This document shows, piece after piece, positions 7,095 to 13,087 of a DNA stretch of 13,087 bases; position 1 is the first letter of the stretch, and every line of letters starts with the position of its first letter. Under the pieces are notes generated by a model. It ran no database searches, was not told the origin of the DNA, and was given only the letters and a program-made list of their open reading frames with translations. The translations under genes and the position numbers were made by a program. This DNA comes from Thermoproteota archaeon (GTDB lineage Archaea > Thermoproteota > Thermoprotei > Thermoproteales > Thermocladiaceae), in contig JAADDN010000176.1 in assembly GCA_013153895.1 (NCBI GenBank), positions 1 through 13,087 on the forward strand, in the 5' to 3' direction.

Positions 7095-7916
7095 ATGAAG
7101 ATAACACTCGAGAAACTGCTGAACATAGATTACGATTACGTAACATCAGAGATATGTGCATTCATTAAGAAGCATGTAGAAGATGCAGGTCTAAGAGGCG
7201 CAGTAATAGGACTCAGCGGTGGAATAGACTCATCAACCACAGCATTCCTCACAGTTAGAGCATTAGGTGCAGAAAACGTTCTAGGTCTCATAATGCCTTA
7301 CAGGACAACTCCTAAAGAAGATGTTGAAGATGCTAAGAAAGTTGCAGAGAAGCTAGGAATAAGATACGTAATGATAGACATATCTGAGATTAGAGATGCA
7401 TATGCAAGATCAATACCAGACTTCGATGAGAGCGATAGAGTTGCAGCTGGAAACCTACTACCAAGAATCAGAATGATGTTGCTCTACTACTACGCTAACA
7501 AGTATAAGTACATTGTTGTTGGAACAGGAGATAGAAGTGAACTATTGATAGGATACTTCACTAAGTATGGTGATGGTGGAGTAGACATATTACCAATAGG
7601 ATCACTCTATAAGACTCAGGTAAGAATGCTTGGACGATATCTTGGTGTTCCAGAGAACATAGTAAATAAACCATCAAGCCCAAGGCTCTGGCCTGGTCAT
7701 CTAGCTGAAGAAGAGCTTGGACTCAAATACGAGGAGATTGACCTCATACTTCACGCATTATTTGATCTTGGGCTTGATATTGATGAGACTGTGAGAGCTA
7801 CAGGTCTACCTCGAGAGAAGGTTTTGAAGGTTCTTGAAATGTATGAACGTAGTAAACATAAGAGGAAGATGCCTCCAACACCATTATTAGAACCTTCAAG
7901 AATGTATAAGATGTAG
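7095..7916 (+). CDS. nadE: Ammonia-dependent NAD+ synthetase
   Basis: The protein has 273 residues, the size of the single-domain NH3-dependent NadE; the glutaminase domain of the larger form is missing. It makes NAD+ from deamido-NAD+, ATP and ammonia, the last step of NAD biosynthesis. The PP-loop for ATP is SGGIDSS at 41-47. Downstream are the VLGLIMPYRTTPKEDVEDA region, the R/D/G-rich dimer segment ending in NLLPRIRMMLLYYYANK, and GTGDRSELLIGYFTKYGDGG with PIGSLYKTQV, which form the deamido-NAD and pyrophosphate site. The C-terminus has KPSSPRLWPGH, where the family typically has a related P-S-A-x-L-W-x-G-Q/H segment. The ATG is preceded by a TATA box and a short leader. No other NAD genes are adjacent. 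Confidence 0.96.
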   Translation: MKITLEKLLNIDYDYVTSEICAFIKKHVEDAGLRGAVIGLSGGIDSSTTAFLTVRALGAENVLGLIMPYRTTPKEDVEDAKKVAEKLGIRYVMIDISEIRDAYARSIPDFDESDRVAAGNLLPRIRMMLLYYYANKYKYIVVGTGDRSELLIGYFTKYGDGGVDILPIGSLYKTQVRMLGRYLGVPENIVNKPSSPRLWPGHLAEEELGLKYEEIDLILHALFDLGLDIDETVRATGLPREKVLKVLEMYERSKHKRKMPPTPLLEPSRMYKM

Positions 7917-7958
7917 CTTGAGGTCATACTATTAACCTGTACAAGATACCTAGTCTAG

Positions 7959-8483
7959 ATGAGCACTAACATACCTGTCGCAGAGATAAAATGTAGTGAA
8001 GATATTGTTAAGAAGACCATTATTGCAATAATCATAATAAGTATAGTAATAGCAGTACCATTATTCATATTGATACCTCCACTATTCTCAATAATAGTAT
8101 TCTCATTCTATCTATTAACGATAGTTCTAGGTCTCATAGTAATGCAGGACCTGAAGCTTAGAGTGGTAATATATGTTGATAGAATACTTGTTGAGAGAGG
8201 TAGGTTTAGTAGAGTAATATTGTATGAAAATATTTCAAAAATATTAATATACCCTAGAATGTTTACTGTAAGTTTGAAAGCTTTTCCACTACCTTCAGCT
8301 TCTGATAAACATATAAAGCTTCCACGTATAAGAGCAACAACGTACATTGTCTCCATAGTGTTGAAGTCGAGAGAGCAGATAAACTTTCAATTATTTGAAG
8401 ATGAGAAGGAACTTTTCCTGAGAGCGTTTGATAAGATAAGATCTCTAAACAAGCCTATTCCAAGCATTGAAGTACTATTTTGA
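7959..8483 (+). CDS. Small two-helix membrane protein with soluble C-terminal domain
   Basis: I do not recognise this 174-residue protein. Two adjacent hydrophobic helices (about 20-40 and 42-63) form a hairpin, leaving a short N-terminus (MSTNIPVAEIKCSED) and a ~110-residue soluble domain. That domain alternates strands such as RVVIYVDRILVERG, ISKILIYPRM and YIVSIVLKS, ending in a helix. The hairpin plus beta-rich domain recalls bPH-type small membrane proteins, but I cannot confirm this. A weak A/T element at 7924-7935 is at promoter distance from the ATG. The last 9 nt overlap the convergent regulator gene. Confidence 0.65.
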   Translation: MSTNIPVAEIKCSEDIVKKTIIAIIIISIVIAVPLFILIPPLFSIIVFSFYLLTIVLGLIVMQDLKLRVVIYVDRILVERGRFSRVILYENISKILIYPRMFTVSLKAFPLPSASDKHIKLPRIRATTYIVSIVLKSREQINFQLFEDEKELFLRAFDKIRSLNKPIPSIEVLF

Positions 8484-8765
8484 GATTAAGTCTCTTAACC
8501 AACCTATAGAGCTGTCAAGATAAATTAACATGAGCTTCTCGTGAGGCTGCTCTACCCTCACTAGTCCAAGCTTCTCAAGTTTTATAACATACTTCTTAAC
8601 GTTTTTAGGAGACATTGATACAGCTCTAGATAGACCTCTCAATGATAAACATCCGTTCTCTGATCTGGCTATTGACATTATGATTCTAACATATATGTCA
8701 TCTAAGGATAGTCTCTCTAATAGATTGATTATTTTATCCGCAAGTTGAGTAGCACGGTCACACAT
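8475..8765 (-). CDS. Winged-helix transcriptional regulator
   Basis: The protein has 96 residues. An N-terminal helix (about 5-20) is followed by a wHTH: helix DDIYVRIIMSIARS, turn GCLSLRGLSRAVSMS, recognition helix PKNVKKYVIKLEKLG (about 53-67) and a beta wing LVRVEQPHEKLMLIYLD. This is the layout of small archaeal ArsR/MarR-like regulators. No metal-binding Cys/His cluster is visible; the two Cys residues (C3, C39) are far apart. It lies head to head with hypF across a 125-nt region, so autoregulation or control of hypF is possible but only inferred. Its stop region overlaps the 7959 gene by 9 nt. Confidence 0.8.
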   Translation of the reverse strand: MCDRATQLADKIINLLERLSLDDIYVRIIMSIARSENGCLSLRGLSRAVSMSPKNVKKYVIKLEKLGLVRVEQPHEKLMLIYLDSSIGWLRDLISK

Positions 8766-8790
8766 GTATCAGTCCTATACTAATCTATCT

Positions 8791-8800
8791 ACTTAATAAA
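8791..8800 (-). promoter_or_regulatory. TATA box for the wHTH regulator
   Basis: TTTATTAAGT on the minus strand is centred about 30 nt before the ATG at 8765, predicting a leader of about 5 nt. Confidence 0.45.
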
Positions 8801-8801
8801 C

Positions 8802-8828
8802 ATTGTAATATGTACATTAAGGTACAAT
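8802..8828. promoter_or_regulatory. Candidate operator: nested inverted repeats
   Basis: ATTGTA (8802-8807) pairs with TACAAT (8823-8828). Inside are TGTAC (8811-8815) and GTACA (8822-8826), plus the palindrome ATGTACAT (8810-8817). The element lies between the divergent regulator and hypF promoters, upstream of both TATA boxes. Short AT-rich repeats arise by chance here, so this is a weak call. Confidence 0.25.
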
Positions 8829-8858
8829 CCTTAGATCAGCAGGGAACGTGTGAAGCAT

Positions 8859-8867
8859 ATTTAAATA
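8859..8867 (+). promoter_or_regulatory. TATA box for hypF
   Basis: ATTTAAATA is centred 28 nt before GTG 8891 but only 16 nt before ATG 8879. This spacing favours GTG 8891 as the leaderless start. Confidence 0.6.
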
Positions 8868-8890
8868 CTACGTAAGATATGATATGTATC

Positions 8891-11228
8891 GTGGAGGCTT
8901 ATAGAATAGTGATGTCAGGATTAGTGCAAGGAGTCGGGTTTCAGACCATTCATCTACAGAATAGCTAAGAAAAGTGGTGTACGAGGATACGTACAGAATA
9001 GAGGAGGTGCAGAAGTAGTAATACATGTTGAAGGACCTAGGGAAAGTATTGAGAAGTTTTTCAAATTATTTTGGAAAGAGAAACCTGAAATATTTATAAT
9101 AGATAAAATAGTAGTTGAGAAAGTAAGACCTGAAGGTTTTCAAGAGTTTAAGATATTTAAAAGTAGTAGAGGATTTATAACAAGATCAGCAATACCTCCA
9201 GACTTCTCAGTATGTGAAGAATGTTTAAAAGAGGTATTAGATCCATATAATTATAGAAGATACAGGTATGTATTCAACTCATGCGTCATATGTGGACCAA
9301 GATTCTCAATGATGTATGATACACCATGGGATAGAGAGAACACTGCGATGAGAGATTTTCCACTATGTGAAGAATGTTTAAAAGAGTATAATGATCCTGA
9401 TAATATAAGAAGATTTCATGCTCAAGGAATCTCATGTAAGATATGTGGTCCCAAGATATGGCTTACAGATAAGGAAGGTAATAGGATAGATATAGATGAT
9501 CCTGTTAGAGAAGCTGCAAAATTGATAAATGAAGGATATATAATAGCTGTAAAGGGCATAGGAGGATTTCATATAGCATGTCTAGCATCAAATGATGACG
9601 TAGTACTTAGACTTAGACTTAGAAAGAAGAGACCTGAGAAGCCGTTCGCAGTTATGTGTCTCGATATTGATACTGCTAGTAAGTTGGCCTATCTAGATGA
9701 TTATTCTATAAAAATATTGAAATCTCCTCAGAAACCTATACTGTTAGTGAGAAAACGTGAAGATGCACCATTATCTAGATATGTTGCTCCAGGTTTAGAG
9801 CATGTTGGAATATTCTTACCATATACTCCACTTCATTATCTACTACTTAGCGAAGTTAAGGATAAGTTCGCAATAATGACTAGTGGTAATGTTCATGGGA
9901 AACCTATGTGTATAAGTAATGAGGAAGCATTATCTAAGCTTAAAGACATAGTTGATTACTTTCTACTTCATAATAGAGAGATAGTTAATAGAGTTGATGA
10001 TAGTGTTGTAAGAATAAGTAATAGACGTGTAATAATGTTGAGAAGAGGTAGAGGATATGCACCATATTGGATACGTACTAGAGTAAACATAGGAGAGGAT
10101 CGTGTAGTTATAGCATTTGGAGCACTTCTACAGAATACTGCAGCTATAATGTTTGAGGATAAGATAGTTATGACACAGTACATAGGTGATTGTGATGATG
10201 TTGATTCTCTTGAAGATCTTGAGAAGTATCTTCACAGGATCTTAAGAATGTTAAAAATCGAATTATCTTCATCAAGTTTAGTGATAGCATGCGATCTTCA
10301 CCCAAGTTATGATACTACCATTCTCGCAGAGAACTACTCAGAAAAATATAATGCTCCTCTAATAAGAGTACAACATCACTGGGCTCATATAGCATCCGCA
10401 ATGGTAGATCTAGGATTTAGAGAGAACGATACTGTCATAGGAATAGCTATAGATGGAGTAGGTTATGGAGACGATGGCAACATATGGGGATGCGAGATCA
10501 TGTACGTTAACTATAGTAGTTATCAAAGGATAGGTCACCTAAGATATGTTAAGATGCTTGGAGGAGATCAAGCAACACTCTACCCAGCTAGAATGGTGTT
10601 CTCATACCTATCAGAGATCTATGGACCAGACGAAGCTTACAAGATATTTAACAAACTTAAACTATATAGATACTTAAAGTATGGACAGGACGAAGTTGAA
10701 ATATTGAGAACTCTCTACTATAGAGAAAAGACATTAACATCTAGTCTAGGAAGATTTCTAGATGCTATAGCTACGCTACTTGAAGTATGTGGATTAAGAA
10801 CTTATGAAGGTGAGCCAGCTATGAAGCTTGAGGCAGTAGGTCTCAAGTCTGTTAATAAGGATCCTCTAGATATTGATTTTAAGTTAATAGAAGTTGACGG
10901 TAAGATTATTATAGATCAATTAGAAGCTTTTAGACAAGCTTTAGAATATTATCTCAATGGTATCGATATATCACGTATAGCATTCTCAGTCCAATACAAT
11001 CTTGGGAGAGCACTAGGTGAAGCAGCATTAAGAGCACGAAAGAGAGGTATAGAAGATCTAGTGCTTTCAGGAGGTGCAGCAGTTAATGAGATAATAATGA
11101 GAGGTATAGAAGATGCGTTAAATGATAAACTTCGACTTAAAATTCCTTCAAGAGTACCTGTAAATGATGGAGGGATATCTGCTGGTCAAGCTATCATAGC
11201 AGCATGCGTATCCTCTACTCGGCATTAA
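8891..11228 (+). CDS. hypF: HypF carbamoyltransferase with +1 frameshift near the N-terminus
   Basis: HypF turns carbamoyl phosphate into a carbamoyl-adenylate and transfers it to HypE, the source of CN ligands in [NiFe]-hydrogenases. The frame from GTG 8891 (VEAYRIVMSGLVQGVGF) stops at 8966-8968. Dropping C8942 joins it to the frame running to 11228 and restores GVGFRPFIYRIAKKSG, giving 778 aa, a normal HypF length. In the corrected protein: an acylphosphatase domain (1-90, catalytic R18 and the N of VQNRGG); two zinc fingers, C108/C111/C131/C134 and C159/C162/C182/C185; a YrdC-like domain with KGIGGFHIAC (about 200-385); a Kae1-like carbamoyltransferase domain (about 395-775) with HHWAH at 495-499, DGVGYGDDG and SGGAAVNE. 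L231 replaces the usual D of CDA after GGFHxxC. The frameshift may be a sequencing error, a mutation or recoding. A start at 9309 would lose the acylphosphatase domain and zinc finger 1. No hydrogenase or other hyp gene is in the window. Confidence 0.93.
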
Positions 11229-11592
11229 ATTCTAACATTATCAGAAGATCATTACTTACGATTATCGATATAACTTCTATAAATACCTCTCCTCTAATAG
11301 TTGCATTAGAATCTAAATATATTATTGGAAGTACATCAACATCTTCACCATTAACAGACACGTAGATTCTTCCCTCACTATTATTAACAGAACATTTAAT
11401 TATAAAGCCAGGTATTGAAAATCTTGATAACTTCTTAACTAAAGACTTAATATCAAATTCTAATATTCCGAAAAATCTTCCAGAAGACTCCTTAAATTTA
11501 CACTTTTCTAATATCTTTATTAAATCTCCCTCGTCTAGATATAGCTTACCAGGAATCGAGTAGAGGACGCGTAATGGAAAGATTTTACTCAT
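11215..11592 (-). CDS. Small protein of unknown function, divergent from tsr3
   Basis: The frame is open further upstream to an ATG at 11850, but that extension is antisense to tsr3 and reads as a shadow. ATG at 11592 gives a 125-aa protein (MSKIFPLRVLYSIPG) with a TATA box at 11612-11621 about 25 nt away, fitting a leaderless start. The protein is a mix of strands and helices (LDEGDLIKILEKC, FDIKSLVKKLSRFSI, RIYVSVNGEDVDVLPIIYLD) with no signal peptide or membrane helix. I do not recognise it. It resembles the small soluble archaeal proteins that sit next to RNA-modification or ribosome genes, but that is only context. The 3' end overlaps the hypF stop by 14 nt. Confidence 0.7.
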   Translation of the reverse strand: MSKIFPLRVLYSIPGKLYLDEGDLIKILEKCKFKESSGRFFGILEFDIKSLVKKLSRFSIPGFIIKCSVNNSEGRIYVSVNGEDVDVLPIIYLDSNATIRGEVFIEVISIIVSNDLLIMLEFNAE

Positions 11593-11611
11593 TTTTAAAT
11601 CACTGTGGAAT

Positions 11612-11621
11612 GATATATAAA
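11612..11621. promoter_or_regulatory. Shared near-palindromic TATA box, divergent promoter
   Basis: GATATATAAA contains ATATAT, which reads as a TATA box on both strands. Its centre lies about 25 nt from the minus-strand ATG at 11592 and about 31 nt from the tsr3 ATG at 11648. No second TATA element is evident in the 55-nt gap, so one TBP site may drive both genes. Confidence 0.5.
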
Positions 11622-11647
11622 CATGCTCATAAGCTATATGGTAAGTA

Positions 11648-12199
11648 ATGGTTAGGATACTCATACTATACATGAGGCAGGATGATCCAAAAAAGAATAC
11701 AGCTCTCAGACTTGCCAGGTTCGGTCTCGTAGAGATCATCAAGAATGTTAGAGATGCTCCTCGTGGAATGCTAATTCTTGATCCATTTGCTAGAGAAGTC
11801 TTAACTCCAGCTGATAGAGAAATTGTTGAGAAGAGAGGAATACTCGTCATAGATTGTTCATGGGCTAGATCAGTGGAGACTTTTACTAGAACTAGAAGAT
11901 TTGTTAAAGGTGTTCGAAGAAGATTACCCTTCCTAGTATCTGCAAATCCATCTCACTACGGTAAGCCCTACATGTTGACTACTGCTGAAGCTATAGCAGC
12001 AGCATTATATATAACTGGTTTTAAAGATCTTTCTGAGAGAATCTTATCAATATTTAAGTGGGGTCCTGAGTTTATTAGAATAAATTATGAAAGATTAGAA
12101 GAATATAGTAAAGGTAATATAGATGTTGAGAGAATGTTCTTCGAGTATAGTGATGAGAACGTTATTAAGATTCTAAAAGAGTTCCATGACGTAGACTAG
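11648..12199 (+). CDS. tsr3: rRNA aminocarboxypropyltransferase Tsr3 (DUF367)
   Basis: The protein has 183 residues, typical for archaeal Tsr3. The enzyme moves the 3-amino-3-carboxypropyl group of S-adenosylmethionine to a hypermodified uridine of small-subunit rRNA, late in 30S maturation. Family landmarks are all there: RQDDPKKNTALRLARFGL (10-27), VIDCSW (67-72), RRRLPFLVSANPSHYGKP (90-107), the TTAEAIAAALYI helix (111-122) and FKWGPEFIRIN (136-146). The SPOUT-like knotted C-terminal SAM site corresponds to the SANP to TAEA region. The ATG at 11648 is about 31 nt from the shared TATA box. The stop is immediately followed, on the opposite strand, by the D box of a C/D sRNA. Confidence 0.95.
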   Translation: MVRILILYMRQDDPKKNTALRLARFGLVEIIKNVRDAPRGMLILDPFAREVLTPADREIVEKRGILVIDCSWARSVETFTRTRRFVKGVRRRLPFLVSANPSHYGKPYMLTTAEAIAAALYITGFKDLSERILSIFKWGPEFIRINYERLEEYSKGNIDVERMFFEYSDENVIKILKEFHDVD

Positions 12200-12254
12200 T
12201 CAGTGTCGGTGGCTCTTTACATCACTCTCTCAGAAAGGGGCTCTATCATCACGT
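12198..12254 (-). ncRNA. Archaeal C/D box guide sRNA
   Basis: Read on the minus strand, all four boxes occur in order: C box GTGATGA (12252-12246, perfect RUGAUGA), a 12-nt guide TAGAGCCCCTTT, D' box CTGA (12233-12230), a 4-nt spacer, C' box GTGATGT (12225-12219), a 15-nt guide AAAGAGCCACCGACA, and D box CTGA (12203-12200). The 53-nt core is typical of archaeal C/D sRNAs, which assemble with L7Ae, Nop5 and fibrillarin to direct 2'-O-methylation at the target base paired five positions upstream of D or D'. The RNA almost fills the gap between two convergent stop codons. The C box overlaps the TGA stop of the upstream minus-strand gene, so it probably comes from that gene's transcript. Short flanks CTA/TAG could form a minimal terminal stem. 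Targets cannot be assigned from sequence alone; both guides share AGAGCC. Confidence 0.8.
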
Positions 12255-13087
12255 TAGTAATATCTTATCTATAACTCTCTTAAGCTCATCTATCTTCCTG
12301 ACGGCGTCCTCCTTCTTACCCTCCTCTATAAGTCTCTTAAGCTCCTCAAGAATATTATGCACATGCTTTCTCTGTTCTAACTCTACTGCTCTAAACTTAG
12401 GTATCGAGATATCTAGATGTAGAGGAAGCTGATTCCACAGGTCCGTCAGGAATGGTGGTACTATGTACATGTTAAATATCATGTTCATCATCTTCCATGA
12501 AGCATGAGCAATTAAGCCATATTTCACGAGCTCGTTCACAGCCTCCTTCAACTTCTCCTCATTTATATCTCTCCTCCTGAATATTATCCTCACTGTAGGC
12601 ATAAACACAGTCTCAAGATACGTATTTATCAGGATAAGTCTACCATCTCTAACAATATCACCATCAAGATATAGAGCGAGAGCAAGCTCCTTACTCTCTC
12701 TATCAAGAAGCTTCAGATTCTTCTTAACCTCCTCTGCTAAAACCTTCTTAACCTCTTCAAGCTCTTGAATAGTCTCAACAAGAGCTTGATAAAGTATATC
12801 ACGAACTCTCATCGATGTTGTACTAAACTTAATTATGTATGCTAGATCTGCATTAATAATAGCTTCCTCAGGTATTATACCTCTCAAATATGTTGACATA
12901 AACCTTATAATATCATCCTCATACTGTGTCAGCTCTACACTATGAGGATTCCACTCAGTATCCCTATACCTAATATATTCGGGAAACTCCAAAGCAAGCC
13001 AAAGCTTCTCAATCTCTCTCACCCTACCCGTCTTAACATACTCCATCTCCAGAAACTCACGCAACTTACTCTTCACAGCATCAAGCA
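12249..13087 (-). CDS. Helical protein of unknown function, possibly 5'-partial
   Basis: The frame stops at TGA 12251-12249 and reads upstream to the right edge. A GTG at 13076 gives 275 aa. The frame stays open beyond it (A, D, L), and the last two bases of the window would fit an NTG start codon one base past the edge, so the true start is probably at or outside the edge. The protein is mostly helical and charged, with no membrane helix. Notable parts are LEEVKKVLAEEVKKNLKLLD (coiled-coil-like, ~106-125), FRRRDINEEKLKEAVNELVK and a C-terminal helical hairpin (EELKRLIEEGKKEDAVRKI and on). I do not recognise the family. Its 3' end is shared with the C/D box sRNA. Confidence 0.75.
   Translation of the reverse strand, partial: LDAVKSKLREFLEMEYVKTGRVREIEKLWLALEFPEYIRYRDTEWNPHSVELTQYEDDIIRFMSTYLRGIIPEEAIINADLAYIIKFSTTSMRVRDILYQALVETIQELEEVKKVLAEEVKKNLKLLDRESKELALALYLDGDIVRDGRLILINTYLETVFMPTVRIIFRRRDINEEKLKEAVNELVKYGLIAHASWKMMNMIFNMYIVPPFLTDLWNQLPLHLDISIPKFRAVELEQRKHVHNILEELKRLIEEGKKEDAVRKIDELKRVIDKILLT

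Noticed and set aside
7213..7235. Minus-strand TGATGA followed by CTGA opposite nadE
   Set aside because: It falls in the SGGIDSS-encoding segment, lacks a proper C box purine and has no C'/D' pair.
9604..9621. Three tandem CTTAGA hexamers in hypF, possibly a slippage expansion
   Set aside because: The encoded LRLRLRKKR fits the family pattern of this region (LRxRKxR) in length, so no expansion is needed.
9309..11228. hypF as a shorter gene starting at ATG 9309
   Set aside because: The frame upstream is open to 8925 and encodes the acylphosphatase domain and zinc finger 1; starting at 9309 cuts a HypF-wide conserved region.
11593..11850. N-terminal extension of the minus-strand frame ending at 11215
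   Set aside because: It is antisense to tsr3 and reads as a low-quality shadow; the TATA box at 11612-11621 points to the start at 11592.

Overview
The window looks like a piece of a compact, AT-rich chromosome from a hyperthermophilic crenarchaeon, probably of the Desulfurococcales or a related order. The evidence is archaeal information-processing genes (an L10/P0 stalk protein with the GLASLFG tail, pelota, Tsr3), heavy use of AGA/AGG, ATA and TTA/CTA codons, archaeal TATA boxes about 25 nt upstream of start codons with almost no leader, and a C/D box guide RNA. Genus-level placement is not possible from sequence reading alone. I see no insertion sequence, CRISPR array, tRNA or rRNA.

Layout. 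Positions 1-552 (minus) hold the N-terminal part of a membrane-embedded site-2-type metalloprotease that runs off the left edge. Next on the same strand is a protein that resembles a metallo-beta-lactamase fold without its metal ligands (600-1313). A four-helix membrane protein (1342-2205, plus) converges on the ribosomal stalk protein L10 (2230-3279, minus). L10 stands alone, without L1 or L12 beside it. A divergent promoter region then leads to a two-gene operon: a TM-only MscS-like protein (3378-4073) overlapping pelA/pelota (4070-5125). Further plus-strand genes, most with a recognisable TATA box of their own, follow: a Cys-containing six-helix membrane protein (5173-5814), a thiolase (5856-7043), NadE NAD synthetase (7095-7916) and a small two-helix membrane protein (7959-8483). 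The last converges on a winged-helix regulator (8475-8765, minus). Divergent from the regulator is hypF (8891-11228), the carbamoyltransferase for [NiFe]-hydrogenase maturation. It carries a +1 frameshift inside the acylphosphatase motif. A small unknown gene (11215-11592, minus) and tsr3 (11648-12199, plus) diverge from what looks like one shared palindromic TATA box. At the right edge is an unknown helical protein (12249 to the edge, minus).

Between the convergent stop codons of tsr3 and the right-edge gene lies a near-canonical archaeal C/D box sRNA on the minus strand (about 12198-12254). Its C box contains the upstream gene's stop codon. This RNA and the hypF frameshift at a TTT-C site are the two most notable observations. 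The functional themes are housekeeping: ribosome structure, rescue and modification (L10, pelota, Tsr3, C/D sRNA), NAD synthesis, acyl-CoA metabolism, hydrogenase maturation and membrane proteins. Most first genes of transcripts appear leaderless or nearly so. Genes inside operons, or with longer leaders, show Shine-Dalgarno-like sequences (pelA, and the gene at 1342).
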